From Streptomyces sennicomposti (GTDB taxonomy: Bacteria > Actinomycetota > Actinomycetes > Streptomycetales > Streptomycetaceae), in contig NZ_JAIOAB010000026.1 in assembly GCF_019890635.1 (NCBI RefSeq), positions 1-64,000 of the forward strand: a stretch of DNA of 64,000 nucleotides, in the 5' to 3' direction. The translations under genes were made by a program, and so were the position numbers. Below, one piece after another: positions 1 to 8,618 of the stretch (positions within the stretch are counted from its first letter, which is position 1; each line of letters opens with the position of its first letter). The notes beneath the pieces were generated by a model. The model saw only the letters and a program-made list of their open reading frames with translations. It was not told the origin of the DNA and did not search any database.

Positions 1-72
<72 letters not shown>

Positions 73-131
73 GTGGGGGTCGGGGCGGGTGTGGTGGTCC
101 TCTTCAGGACGGCGGCCACGGGGGTCCTTTC

Positions 132-170
132 GCTGCGGCGGTGAGGGGGCGTCCCCTTCACCGTCGCAGC
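132..170. other. Imperfect long inverted repeat
   Basis: Arms at about 132-149 and 152-170 form a stem of roughly 18 bp with three mismatches and a very short loop. It lies outside any gene, downstream of the monooxygenase. It could be a second termination structure. It does not resemble the conserved Streptomyces telomere start. Confidence 0.45.
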
Positions 171-208
171 GCGCGACCCGTCAGGTCCATCACGACTTTT
201 CGACGCTT

Positions 209-229
209 CCTTTCAGCACGGCTGAAAGG
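209..229 (-). terminator. Hairpin directly after the monooxygenase stop
   Basis: A perfect 9-bp stem (CCTTTCAGC / GCTGAAAGG) with a 3-nt loop abuts the stop codon at 230-232 of the minus-strand monooxygenase gene. No U-tract follows, which is common for Streptomyces terminators. Confidence 0.7.
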
Positions 230-1687
230 TCAGCCCACGTGCGCGGCGAGCGCCGCCTCGATCTCGCCGGAGTCCGCCGTGTCCGCGGCCCAGGCGGCGT
301 AGCCGTCGGGGCGGACCAGCAGGGCGGTGCGGCGATCGCTCGCCCAGCGCTCGGCGGTCAGCCGCCCGGCCCGGTCGGGGCCGACCTCGTGCGCGTAGGG
401 CGCGACGAGGACGAACCGGCCGCCGCGCAGCGCCTCGTACAGGCGTCCGCCGCCCGCGAGGGCGAGGTCGGGCACCCGGGCGCCGACGAGCCGGTGGGCG
501 CCCCGGGGGGCGGCGTAGCGGTAGTCGATGCCGCTGACCTGGCCGGCCACCCGGCGGCGCAGGGGGCGCAGGCGGCCGAGGGCGGTGACGAACGCGCCGC
601 GCAGCGCCACGGCCGGGGCGCGCCGGGCCATGGCGAGGCGCAGCAGGCCGCCGCTGCTGCGCAGCACGGATTTCCCGATCGGGTGGCGTTCGGCCTGGTA
701 GGTGTCGAGCAGCGCGTCGGGGGCGTGCCCGTGGAGCACGTGGGCGAGCTTCCAGCCGAGGTTGGCCGCGTCCTGGAGCCCGGTGTTCATGCCCTGGCCG
801 CCGGCCGGGCTGTGCACGTGGGCGGCGTCGCCGGCGAGGAAGACCCGGCCGACGCGGTAGGCGGGCGCCTGGCGTTCGTCGCTGTGGAAGCGGGACAGCC
901 AGCGGGCGTCGTGCATGCCGAAGTCGCGGCCGAGGGCGAGCCGGGTGGTCTCCCGGACCTCCTCCAGCGTGACGGGCTCGTGGTCGGGCAGGTCCCGGCC
1001 CCGGCGCCAGCCGATGACCCGGTGGTAGCCGTCGCCGAAGGGCGCGAGGAAGGCGAAGGCGTCGCCGACGGCGTTGGCGGTGAGCACGGTCTCGGGCGGG
1101 TCCGTGAGCCGTACGTCCGCGAGCACGACGGACCGGATCACCGAGTGCCCGGGGAAGGGCAGCCCGATCGCCTCGCGGACGCCGCTGCGCATCCCGTCCG
1201 TGCCGACGACGTAGGAGGCCCGGAGCGTGAGGGGGCGTCCGTCGGGGCCGCGCGCCTCGACCGTCACGCCCTCGCCGTCCTGGGTCAGCCCGGTCGCCTC
1301 GGTCTCGTAACGGAAGTCCACGCCGGCCTTCACCGCGCGCCGCTCCAGCGCCTCCTCCACCTCGTACTGCGGCAGGATCAGGACGTGGGCGAAGCGGGAG
1401 GGCAGGTCGCCAAGGTCGAGACCGAGCCTGCCGAAGAAGGCCAGCCGCCGCAACGGGCGGCCGACCGCCTCCAGTTCGTCGGCGAGGCCGCGGGCGTCGA
1501 ACTGTTCGAGGGAGCGGGCGTGCAGGGCGAAGGCGCGGGAGAGGTTGCTGATCCGGTGCGGCCGCTTCTCGACCAGGGTGACCGGGACGCCCGCGGCGGC
1601 GAGGTCGCCGGCCAGCAGCAGCCCGGTGGGGCCGGCCCCGACGACGATCACGGGAGCGGGGGAACCGTGTGCGGTGGTGCCGGGCAT
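230..1687 (-). CDS. FAD-dependent aromatic monooxygenase, PHBH-like
   Basis: A 485-aa flavoprotein monooxygenase of the p-hydroxybenzoate hydroxylase/PheA family. These enzymes hydroxylate aromatic substrates using FAD and NAD(P)H. The dinucleotide-binding motif GAGPTG is at residues 17-22, the DG motif is in GTDGMRSG, and the FAD ribityl-binding segment FLAGDAAHVHSP is near residue 280, followed by GGQGMN. The length fits the family, including the C-terminal thioredoxin-like part. It appears to be monocistronic: a hairpin follows the stop and a 276-bp gap precedes the ATG. Nothing nearby points to a substrate; relatives act in polyketide tailoring or aromatic degradation. Confidence 0.88.
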   Translation of the reverse strand: MPGTTAHGSPAPVIVVGAGPTGLLLAGDLAAAGVPVTLVEKRPHRISNLSRAFALHARSLEQFDARGLADELEAVGRPLRRLAFFGRLGLDLGDLPSRFAHVLILPQYEVEEALERRAVKAGVDFRYETEATGLTQDGEGVTVEARGPDGRPLTLRASYVVGTDGMRSGVREAIGLPFPGHSVIRSVVLADVRLTDPPETVLTANAVGDAFAFLAPFGDGYHRVIGWRRGRDLPDHEPVTLEEVRETTRLALGRDFGMHDARWLSRFHSDERQAPAYRVGRVFLAGDAAHVHSPAGGQGMNTGLQDAANLGWKLAHVLHGHAPDALLDTYQAERHPIGKSVLRSSGGLLRLAMARRAPAVALRGAFVTALGRLRPLRRRVAGQVSGIDYRYAAPRGAHRLVGARVPDLALAGGGRLYEALRGGRFVLVAPYAHEVGPDRAGRLTAERWASDRRTALLVRPDGYAAWAADTADSGEIEAALAAHVG

Positions 1688-1799
1688 GGGAGGCCTCCTG
1701 GGTGCCGACTGCCGGACGTCGCCGTTCCCACCCTCGTGTCCGGCGTCCGCCCGGTCAATACGCCCCGCCGCCCCGCGCGCCCGCCTGTCCGGAACACGC

Positions 1800-1856
1800 C
1801 GAGGGCGCCGGTCCGCGCCCGTACAGCATGCGTACGGGAGCGGACCGGCGCCCTCG
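1800..1856 (-). terminator. Very long nested hairpin after the 91-aa membrane protein gene
   Basis: A perfect 17-bp outer stem (1800-1816 with 1840-1856) encloses a perfect 7-bp inner stem (CCCGTAC 1818-1824 with GTACGGG 1832-1838). It lies in the 276-bp gap between two minus-strand genes, about 110 bp downstream of the small membrane protein gene. Its position and stability suggest a strong factor-independent terminator. Confidence 0.7.
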
Positions 1857-1963
1857 GTCGAAGCGTGTCGCGGCGGGCGCGTGGACCTACGGGGGCGGGC
1901 GGCGGCCGTCGGCCGTGACGGCGCCGGGCCCCGCCTTCGTCCCCGTCCCCGGGCTCGTGCCCG

Positions 1964-2239
1964 TCAGGCCTTGACGTCGGCCTTGGGCCGGACGTCGATG
2001 TTCCGGCTGGTGTCCTGCTTCTGGGACCGGTCCAGGACCATGACCAGGCCGGCGATGACCAGGAACAGGACGATCGGGATACCGACGAAGTAGCCCAGCG
2101 TCTCGCCGACGCCGAGGCCCGAGCCGGGGTCGTCACCGTCGTCGCGGGTCACCGCGAGCGCGGGGGACGACATGAGCAGCATCATCAGCGTCGTACCGGC
2201 CGCCAGGGTGCCGGCGCGCAGGGCGTTCTTCTTGTCCAC
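1964..2239 (-). CDS. Small membrane or exported protein, unknown function
   Basis: A 91-aa protein of unknown function. It has a hydrophobic N-terminal segment (about residues 9-29) ending in SPALA, which fits a signal peptide, a second membrane helix near residues 47-68 (GIPIVLFLVIAGLVMVLD), and a polar C-terminal tail. I chose the GTG at 2239 over the upstream ATG at 2299 because the protein then opens VDKKNAL ahead of the hydrophobic stretch. A TACTTT box at 2251-2246 would also put transcription start about at the GTG, suggesting a leaderless message. It lies downstream of malQ on the same strand, with a long hairpin after it. Confidence 0.7.
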   Translation of the reverse strand: MDKKNALRAGTLAAGTTLMMLLMSSPALAVTRDDGDDPGSGLGVGETLGYFVGIPIVLFLVIAGLVMVLDRSQKQDTSRNIDVRPKADVKA

Positions 2240-2245
2240 AGTGCC

Positions 2246-2251
2246 AAAGTA
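2246..2251 (-). promoter_or_regulatory. Possible -10 element of a leaderless promoter
   Basis: The minus-strand hexamer TACTTT ends 6 nt before the GTG at 2239, and no Shine-Dalgarno sequence precedes that GTG. I see no convincing -35 hexamer at the expected spacing. The call therefore rests on position and sequence of the -10 only. Confidence 0.35.
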
Positions 2252-2336
2252 GCGAACGCCGGAACGGACCGCGCGTCCGGGGTGCCCCTGACGCCCCACC
2301 GGGAGCCGCCGGGAGCCGCCCGGCCCGCACGGCGTG

Positions 2337-4448
2337 CTACGCCTCCGGTGTCACCCCCGCGCGCAGCGCGTCGGTGAGGGCGCGCAGCCGCGGGGAGGCG
2401 GCCAGGTCCTCCAGGGTGACCGGGCGGCCCTCGGCGTCGGCGATCGGCAGGCGCCAGTTGGGGTACTGATCCCAGGTGCCGGGCAGGTTCTGCGGGCGGC
2501 GGTCGCCGACGGCGTCCGGCAGCCAGAGGCCGACCATCCGGGCCGGGGTGCGCAGCAGGAACCGGTGGACGGCCCGGATCTCCTCCTCCTCGCGGCTCCG
2601 CCCCTGCCCGGAGGGGCCGTCGGGGTCGCGCAGCAGCCCCAGGTCGCCGAGGACCCGCAGCCAGGTGCGCACGTCCTCGGCGGCCTCGGCGCGCTCCTCC
2701 TCCAGCGGGCGGGTGAGCAGGCCGAGGCGGTGGCGCAGTTCGACGTGCTCGCCGGTCAGCCGGGCGGCGGTGGACGGCAGGTCGTGGGTGGTGGCGGTGG
2801 CCAGGCAGTCGGCGCGCCAGCGGTCGGGGGGCAGCGGGAGGCCGTCGCCCGCCCAGTCCCGTTCGAACCACAGCACCGACGTGCCGAACACGCCGCGCCG
2901 GACCAGGGCCTCGCGCACCCCCGGCTCGACGGTGCCGAGGTCCTCGCCGATCACGGTCGACCCGGCCCGCGCGGCCTCCAGCACCAGGGTGGCGAGCATG
3001 GCCTCGGCGTCGTAGCGGACGTAGGCGCCCTCGGTGGGCGGCCGGCCCTGGGGCACCCACCACAGCCGGAACAGGCCCATGACGTGGTCGATGCGCAGGG
3101 CGCCCGCGTACCGGAACAGGGCGCGCAGCAGCTGGCGGAAGGGGGCGTAGCCGGAGGCGGCCAGCCGGTCGGGGCGCCACGGCGGCAGGCCCCAGTCCTG
3201 GCCGCGCGCGTTGAAGGCGTCCGGCGGGGCGCCGACCGACATGCCGGCGGCGAAGTGGTCCTGCTGCGCCCACGCGTCCGCGCCGTCGGGATGCACGCCG
3301 ACGGCGAGGTCGTGCACGAGCCCGACGGGCATCCCGGCCTCCCGGGCGGCGCGCTGCGCGGCGGTGAGCTGTTCGTCGGTGAGCCAGGCCAGGCGGCAGT
3401 GGAAGTCGACGCGGTCGGCGAGTTCGGTGCGGGCGCGGGCGGTCTCGGCGGAGCGCGGGTCCCGCAGCCCCTCGGGCCAGCGGCTGTGGTCCGGGCCGTG
3501 CCTCTCGGCCAGCGCGTACCAGGTGGCGTGGTCGGTCAGCGCCCGTCCCTCGCGGGCGAGGAAGGCGGCGTAGGCGGCGCGGCGGCCGGGGCCGAGCGGG
3601 ACGCGGCACACCGCTTCCAGCGCCTCGCGCTTGAGGTCCCACACCGCGTCCCGGTCGATGAGGGCGCCCTCGTCGAGGACGGCGGCGCGCAGCCGGGCGG
3701 CCCGCTCCAGCAGCGCGGCCACCCGTGCGCGGTCCGCCGGGTCCTCGAGGTACGGGTACTCGGGCACGTCCTCGACGCGCAGGTGCACCGGGTCGGGGAA
3801 GCGGCGGGAGGAGGGCCGGTAGGGGGACGGGTCGGTGGGCGCGCCGGGCACGGCCGCGTGCAACGGGTTGACCTGCACGAACCCTGCGCCGAGCGTCCGT
3901 CCGGCCCAGGCGCTCAGCTCGCCGAGGTCGCCGAGGTCGCCCATGCCCCAGGAGCGGCGGGAGAGCAGGGAGTAGAGCTGGACGAGCAGCCCGTAGGCGC
4001 GCCGCGGCGGGGTGGGCAGCCGGGGCGGGGCGACGATCAGGTGCGCCCGGCCGGTGCGGCCGTCGGGTGCGGTCGCGGTGAGCCGGTGGACGCCCGGCGG
4101 GAGGCCGTCGGCGCCGGTACGGGTCTCGCCCTGCTCGGTCTCGACGGTGAGCCGGGTGCCGGGCGGCAGCGCGGTGAGCGCCTCGGGGAGGCCGGCGTCG
4201 GTCCAGTGGACCACGGTGGGCGGCAGCAGCCGCCGGGCCAGTTCCTCCTCGCGGGCGGTCAGGGCGGCGCGGACGGCGTCGGGGGTGCTCGCGTCGACGT
4301 CCAGGGCGGCCAGGGCCGCGACGACCGCGCCGGCGGAGGCGGCCACCGTACGGCCCGGCGCGGGACTGTAGGAGGGGGCGACGCCGTGCAGCTCGGCGAG
4401 GCGGGCCAGATCGTCGCCGAGCGGTTCGGGCGGCCGGGGCTCGCTCAT
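2337..4448 (-). CDS. malQ: 4-alpha-glucanotransferase (amylomaltase)
   Basis: A 703-aa GH77 enzyme that transfers alpha-1,4-glucan chains between malto-oligosaccharides in cytoplasmic maltodextrin and glycogen metabolism. The GH77 signatures are present: nucleophile region RIDHVMGLFRLWWVPQG near residue 450, acid/base region VIGEDLGTVEP near 500, and ATTHDLPST near 554. It has the long N-terminal extension typical of actinobacterial MalQ. The ATG follows the upstream gene's TAG with no gap (TAGATG) and is preceded by GGAGGTG inside that gene, so its translation is probably coupled to that gene. Confidence 0.93.
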   Translation of the reverse strand: MSEPRPPEPLGDDLARLAELHGVAPSYSPAPGRTVAASAGAVVAALAALDVDASTPDAVRAALTAREEELARRLLPPTVVHWTDAGLPEALTALPPGTRLTVETEQGETRTGADGLPPGVHRLTATAPDGRTGRAHLIVAPPRLPTPPRRAYGLLVQLYSLLSRRSWGMGDLGDLGELSAWAGRTLGAGFVQVNPLHAAVPGAPTDPSPYRPSSRRFPDPVHLRVEDVPEYPYLEDPADRARVAALLERAARLRAAVLDEGALIDRDAVWDLKREALEAVCRVPLGPGRRAAYAAFLAREGRALTDHATWYALAERHGPDHSRWPEGLRDPRSAETARARTELADRVDFHCRLAWLTDEQLTAAQRAAREAGMPVGLVHDLAVGVHPDGADAWAQQDHFAAGMSVGAPPDAFNARGQDWGLPPWRPDRLAASGYAPFRQLLRALFRYAGALRIDHVMGLFRLWWVPQGRPPTEGAYVRYDAEAMLATLVLEAARAGSTVIGEDLGTVEPGVREALVRRGVFGTSVLWFERDWAGDGLPLPPDRWRADCLATATTHDLPSTAARLTGEHVELRHRLGLLTRPLEEERAEAAEDVRTWLRVLGDLGLLRDPDGPSGQGRSREEEEIRAVHRFLLRTPARMVGLWLPDAVGDRRPQNLPGTWDQYPNWRLPIADAEGRPVTLEDLAASPRLRALTDALRAGVTPEA

Positions 4449-4752
4449 CTACACCTCCGCGCCGCTCGGGTCCGACTCGGCGGCGGACCCGTCGGTCAGC
4501 GGGGCGGACTCGCTGGTCAGCGGGGCGGTCTCGGCGAGCGGCGGCTCGCTGGTGAGCGGTTCGGCGTCGGGCAGCGGCGGCTCGCTGGTCAGCGGGGCCT
4601 CGGCGCCCTGGGTGGCGTAGACGTCCAGGTGGGGGGCGGCGGGCGGACCGAGGCGGTCGGGGTCCGGCTCCGCCGAGGGTTTGGGCAGGGCCGCGGCGGT
4701 GAGGTCCGGGTCGGTCAGGGCGGTGAGCAGAAGGTGTGCGGGGGCGGTCACG
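4449..4752 (-). CDS. Small repeat-containing protein coupled to malQ, unknown function
   Basis: About 100 aa from a GTG at 4752 with a clear AGGAG about 7 nt upstream. A longer reading frame reaches 4958 but has no supported start there. The N-terminal half is ordinary (VTAPAHLLLTALTDPDL...). The C-terminal half is three imperfect 12-13-residue repeats around PLTSEPPL, ending in an acidic tail. No Cys residues and no known domain. Its stop directly abuts the malQ start, so the two are co-expressed. The repeat of Thr/Ser and Glu around Pro resembles RiPP precursor cores, but no modifying enzyme lies nearby, so I assign no function. Confidence 0.6.
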
Positions 4753-4950
4753 AGGTCTCCTAGTCGAGTGCGGCGTCGGGTACGGCGTCCAGGGATCACC
4801 GCAGCCCTACCCCGTGCGCGCGACGGCAGACGCCCCAATGCCAAGTACGTGCTCCTGGTCACACTCCCCGCCCCCGCACCCGGGGCAAACCGCCCAAGCC
4901 CCCACCTATCCCCGACCGGAGGCAACCCCTCCCCTTCCCGCGCCCGGAAG

Positions 4951-4990
4951 CTATTCACTCAGTACATATACGCGGTACATACTGATCGCC
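4951..4990 (+). promoter_or_regulatory. padR promoter and likely PadR operator
   Basis: Just upstream of the padR ATG is AGTACATATACGCGGTACATACT (4961-4983 in two halves), which contains a GTACATA direct repeat at 4962-4968 and 4975-4981. This is an AT-rich island in GC-rich DNA. ATGT/ACAT elements are typical of PadR operators, so autoregulation is likely. TTCACT (4954-4959) with TACATA (4976-4981) would start transcription within a few bases of the ATG, which lacks a Shine-Dalgarno sequence. Confidence 0.5.
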
Positions 4991-5533
4991 ATGAGCACCC
5001 GTCACATCCTGCTGGGTCTGCTCGCCGGAGGTCCGAGCCACGGCTACGACCTCAAGCGACGGCACGACGACCACTTCCCGCAGGCCCGCCCGCTGGCCTA
5101 CGGGCAGGTCTACACGACCCTGCAGCGCCTGGTCCGGGACGGGCTCGCGGAGGTCGCCGGCACCGACGCCGACGGCGGACCGGAGCGCACCCTGTACCGG
5201 CTCACCGAGGCCGGCTCCCGTGCGGTGACCGACTGGTCCGGGCAGGTCACGCCGCCCGCGCCGTTCGTGACGAACGAGATCTTCGCCAAGGTCGTCGTCG
5301 CGATCCTCACCGGCGGCGACCCGGCCGCCCACCTGCTGGCGCAACGGGCCGCGCACCTGGCGCGGATGCGCGAGCTGACCGCGCTCAAGACCGACCCGGA
5401 CGCCCCGACGGCGGCCGTGCTCGCGGCGGACTACGCCGTCCACCACCTCGACGCCGACCTGCGCTGGATGACCACCACGCAGGCCCGGCTGACCACCCTG
5501 ACCGCTCAGACCGCGGAGGTCCACCGAGCATGA
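4991..5533 (+). CDS. PadR-family transcriptional regulator
   Basis: A 180-aa regulator with an N-terminal PadR winged-helix domain (ILLGLLAGGPSHGYDLKRR, then YTTLQRLVRDGLAEV and RTLYRLTEAG) and a helical C-terminal dimerisation region. PadR proteins usually repress linked transporter genes until an antimicrobial or aromatic ligand binds. It overlaps the next gene by ATGA, so it is the first gene of a padR-ATPase-permease operon. The ATG at 4991 was chosen because the family starts right at this motif; the in-frame extension upstream to 4736 crosses the promoter and the divergent gene's start. Confidence 0.88.
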   Translation: MSTRHILLGLLAGGPSHGYDLKRRHDDHFPQARPLAYGQVYTTLQRLVRDGLAEVAGTDADGGPERTLYRLTEAGSRAVTDWSGQVTPPAPFVTNEIFAKVVVAILTGGDPAAHLLAQRAAHLARMRELTALKTDPDAPTAAVLAADYAVHHLDADLRWMTTTQARLTTLTAQTAEVHRA

Positions 5534-6219
5534 CCAACCATCCGGCGCCCCTGCTGGCGGCACGGGACCTCGTCAAGACGCACGGCCGGACCCCGGCGCT
5601 GCGCGGGGCGCACCTGGAGCTGGCCGCGGGCGAGATCGTCGCCGTGACCGGCCCGAGCGGCAGCGGCAAGTCGACGCTGCTGCACTGCCTGGCCGGCATC
5701 GTCCGGCCCGACGAGGGCTCGGTGACGTACGGCGGGGAGCGCGTCGACCGGCTGCCGGAGCGGCGGCTGAGCGAGCTGCGGCGCACCGAGTTCGGCGTGG
5801 TGTTCCAGTTCGGCCAGTTGATCCCGGAGCTGACGGCCCTGGACAACGTGGCCCTTCCGCTGATGCTGGCCGGGACCGCGCGGGGGGCGGCCCAGGAGTC
5901 GGCGGCGGAGTGGCTCGCCCGGTTCGGGGCGTCGGAGCAGGGCCGCCTGCGACCCGGGGAGCTGAGCGGCGGCCAGGCGCAGCGGGTGGCGCTGGCGCGG
6001 GCCCTGGCGACCGGGCCGCGGGTGGTCTTCGCGGACGAGCCGACCGGTGCGCTGGACTCGCTGGCGGGCGAGCAGGTGATGGCCGCCCTGGTGCGCGCCG
6101 CCCGCACGTCCGGGACCTCCGTCCTGGTGGTGACGCATGACGCGCAGGTGGCGGCGTACGCCGACCGCGAGGTGCGGCTGCGCGACGGCGCGACGGCGGG
6201 ACTGGAGGTGGGGGCGTGA
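5530..6219 (+). CDS. ABC transporter ATP-binding protein (LolD/BceA-type)
   Basis: A 229-aa ATPase with Walker A GPSGSGKST near residues 41-49, Q-loop FQFGQL, signature LSGGQAQR near 145, Walker B VVFADEPTGALD near 165, and H-loop VVTHD. The sequence groups with the MacB/LolD/BceA class that works with FtsX-like permeases in drug or antimicrobial-peptide resistance and envelope functions. It overlaps both neighbours (padR upstream by 4 nt, permease downstream by 4 nt), so the three products are translationally coupled and probably act together. Confidence 0.93.
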   Translation: MTNHPAPLLAARDLVKTHGRTPALRGAHLELAAGEIVAVTGPSGSGKSTLLHCLAGIVRPDEGSVTYGGERVDRLPERRLSELRRTEFGVVFQFGQLIPELTALDNVALPLMLAGTARGAAQESAAEWLARFGASEQGRLRPGELSGGQAQRVALARALATGPRVVFADEPTGALDSLAGEQVMAALVRAARTSGTSVLVVTHDAQVAAYADREVRLRDGATAGLEVGA

Positions 6220-7592
6220 GGACCGATCTGCGGCTGGCCTGGCTGCTGGTGCGCGGCTCCGACCGGCAGGAGTGGTGGCGCATCGCGCTCACCGCGGCCG
6301 GCGCGCTCTGTGCGACGGGCCTCGGCCTCGCGGCCGTCGCCCTGGCGGCGCTCGGCGAGAACCAGTACGGCATCCCCCTCGCGTACGGGCTGCTCGACCA
6401 CCCGGGCGAACGGCACGGCGTGATCCTCACCCTGCTCCTCCTGCAGATCCCGGTGCTCGGCTTCCTCGGCCAGTGCGCCCGGATCGGCGCCGTCCACCGC
6501 GACCGCCGGCTCGCCGCGCTCCGGCTGGCGGGGGCGGAGCCGGGCCGGGTGCGGCGGATCGCCGCCCTGGAGACCGGACCGGCGTGCCTGCTCGGCTCGC
6601 TGCTCGCGACGGCGGCCGCGCTGCCGGTCCTGCTGTCCTTCTGGTCCCGCCCCACGGCCCTGGCCTGGACCGGGACGGCCCTGGTCGCGCTGGGGGTGCC
6701 GGTGCTCGGCTCGGCGGCGGCGGTGGCGGCGCTGCGCCGGGTGGCGGCCTCGCCGCTCGGCCGGGTCCGGCGCGTCCGCCCGGCACGGCGGGGACGCGGA
6801 CCGGGACTGCTGTTCCTGGCCGGGCTGACGCTGGTGGCCGCGGCGGCGGCGACGGCGGCGGTCGGCACGTCGGTGACGGTCGAGCGCGCCTGGCGCGGCC
6901 CGCGCACCGCGCTCGTCCTCGGCGCGGTGGTGGCCGTGGGCGCGGGCTCGGTCTGGCTGGTGGGCGCCCTGTCCGGGCTGACCGGCCGCCTCCTGGCACG
7001 CCGCACCGGCTCGCCGGCCGTGCTGATCGCGGCGGAACGGCTGCGCGCGGACCCGTGGGCGGCGGCCCGCAGCCACGCGGCGGTGATGCTGGTGACGGTC
7101 GTGGGCACCGGCTACCTGGGCGTACGCCACGTCCTGCTGGCCGACCTGTACGCGATGCACCGCGACGGCCGGCTCGGCACGGATCTGTCGTTCTACACGG
7201 TGGGCCTCGACCTGACGGCGGCCGCGATCGCGCTGGCCCTGCTGATCGCCGTCGCCGCGCTGGCCACCGGCACCGCCGAGTCGCTGGTCACCCGCCGCCG
7301 GGGCCTGGCCGCACAGGTCGCCGCCGGGGTCCCGCGCACGGTCCTCGCCCGCGCCCTGCTCCTGGAGACGGCCCTCCCCCTCGCCCCGCCCCTGCTCCTG
7401 GCGGGCACGGGCGGCACGGCGATCGGCGTCGCCTACGGCAGCATCGCGCTGCGCGGGGCCCAGGGCTGGCCGGTGCCGTACGGGGCGCTGCTGGTTCCGG
7501 TGGGGGTGTACGCGGTGTGCCTGCTGGCGTCGGCGGCGTCCCTGCCGCTCCTACGCCGATCGGTACGGCCGGGGGAGCTGCGGTACGCGTAG
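6216..7592 (+). CDS. FtsX-like ABC transporter permease
   Basis: A 458-aa integral membrane protein from a GTG at 6216 that overlaps the ATPase stop. It has multiple hydrophobic helices, an N-terminal one near residues 24-45 and clusters in the middle and at the C-terminus, with the FtsX-type arrangement around AAQVAAGVPRTVLARALLLE near residues 365-385. It is the partner permease of the preceding ATPase. The PadR-regulated arrangement suggests export of, or resistance to, a toxic compound, but the substrate is not evident. Confidence 0.85.
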   Translation: MRTDLRLAWLLVRGSDRQEWWRIALTAAGALCATGLGLAAVALAALGENQYGIPLAYGLLDHPGERHGVILTLLLLQIPVLGFLGQCARIGAVHRDRRLAALRLAGAEPGRVRRIAALETGPACLLGSLLATAAALPVLLSFWSRPTALAWTGTALVALGVPVLGSAAAVAALRRVAASPLGRVRRVRPARRGRGPGLLFLAGLTLVAAAAATAAVGTSVTVERAWRGPRTALVLGAVVAVGAGSVWLVGALSGLTGRLLARRTGSPAVLIAAERLRADPWAAARSHAAVMLVTVVGTGYLGVRHVLLADLYAMHRDGRLGTDLSFYTVGLDLTAAAIALALLIAVAALATGTAESLVTRRRGLAAQVAAGVPRTVLARALLLETALPLAPPLLLAGTGGTAIGVAYGSIALRGAQGWPVPYGALLVPVGVYAVCLLASAASLPLLRRSVRPGELRYA

Positions 7593-7640
7593 GCGTGACG
7601 GGGGGGCGGGGCATGAGTGGCGGATTCCGGCCACTCCAGG

Positions 7641-7666
7641 GGCGTGGAACCTCCGGTTCACGCCTT
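7641..7666. terminator. Terminator hairpin between convergent genes
   Basis: GGCGTGGAACC (7641-7651) pairs with GGTTCACGCC (7655-7664) with one bulge. A second smaller hairpin, GAGTGGC/GCCACTC, lies at 7615-7636. Both sit in the 155-bp gap between the convergent permease and HNH genes and can serve either direction. Confidence 0.65.
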
Positions 7667-7747
7667 CCCGTGGCCCGAACTGACCATTCGTCCCCGCTCC
7701 ACCCCACCACGAGGGCGCGCCAAACCGCCCCCCGGCCTCACCGCCCC

Positions 7748-8284
7748 CTAAGCCGAGATCCCGTCGATCCGAGCCAGCGCGTCGTCCGCGCCGTACGGCT
7801 GGAGGTAGGGCAGCCAGCGCGGGTCGCGGTGGCCGGTGCCGATGATGCGCCAGGCCAGGCCGGACGGCGGGGCGGGCTTGTGGCGCAGCCGCCAGCCGAG
7901 TTCGACGAGGTGGCGGTCGGCCTTGACGTGGTTGCAGCGGCGGCAGGACGCCACGACGTTGTCCCAGACGTGCTGGCCGCCGCGGGAGCGCGGGATGACG
8001 TGGTCGACGCTGGTGGCGATGCCGCCGCAGTACGCGCAGCGGCCTCCGTCGCGCGCGAACAGCGCCCGCCGGGTGAGAGGAACGGGCCCCCGGTAGGGGA
8101 CCCGCACGAAACGCTTGAGCCGGACCACGCTGGGGGCGGGGACGGTGACGGTCGCGCTGTGCAGATGGGCGCCGGACTCCTCGAGGCAGACTGCCTTGTT
8201 CTCGAGCACGAGGACGAGCGCGCGGCGGAGCGGTACGACGCCGAGGGGCTCGTACGACGCGTTGAGGACCAGGACATGCGGCAC
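7748..8284 (-). CDS. HNH endonuclease-family protein
   Basis: A 178-aa protein with an HNH nuclease fold: CAYCGG followed by DHVIPRSRGG, then NVVASCRRCN, giving paired CxxC zinc ligands and the central DH. The N-terminus VPHVLVLNASYEPLG is characteristic of a conserved actinobacterial HNH family whose physiological role is not established. GTG at 8284 was chosen because AGGAGG lies about 7 nt upstream and the conserved motif starts there; the reading frame extends to 8407 without support. Confidence 0.87.
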   Translation of the reverse strand: MPHVLVLNASYEPLGVVPLRRALVLVLENKAVCLEESGAHLHSATVTVPAPSVVRLKRFVRVPYRGPVPLTRRALFARDGGRCAYCGGIATSVDHVIPRSRGGQHVWDNVVASCRRCNHVKADRHLVELGWRLRHKPAPPSGLAWRIIGTGHRDPRWLPYLQPYGADDALARIDGISA

Positions 8285-8618
8285 GGGGGCCTCCTTGTAC
8301 GCCGGCGGCGCGTGGCTCGCGCCGGGACGATCTGCAGTCAGTCTCCCCTCAGGCCTGGTGAACGCGCCACCATGTCCCGGTAACGGGCTGGGAGTGTTTT
8401 CGACCACACCTCATTGATCCCCCGGAACACGATCCGTTCACACCGCCTGCTCAGAGGCGGGTGCGCGCCCCCTGTGCATCCGGCGCCCCCGCGCTCGGGC
8501 GGTGCCCCGGCGCCGTGCCCCGTTAGTGTGGTGGTTCTGTCCGTCCGGTGACCCTTTCGTGATCCCGCCGACACCTGACCCGCCCACCGGACGACGGACG
8601 CACCTGGAGGTACCCGCC

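Noticed and set aside
4449..4752. Confident RiPP precursor
   Set aside because: Only the repeat pattern suggests it; neighbours are malQ and padR with no modification, protease or export genes of a RiPP cluster.
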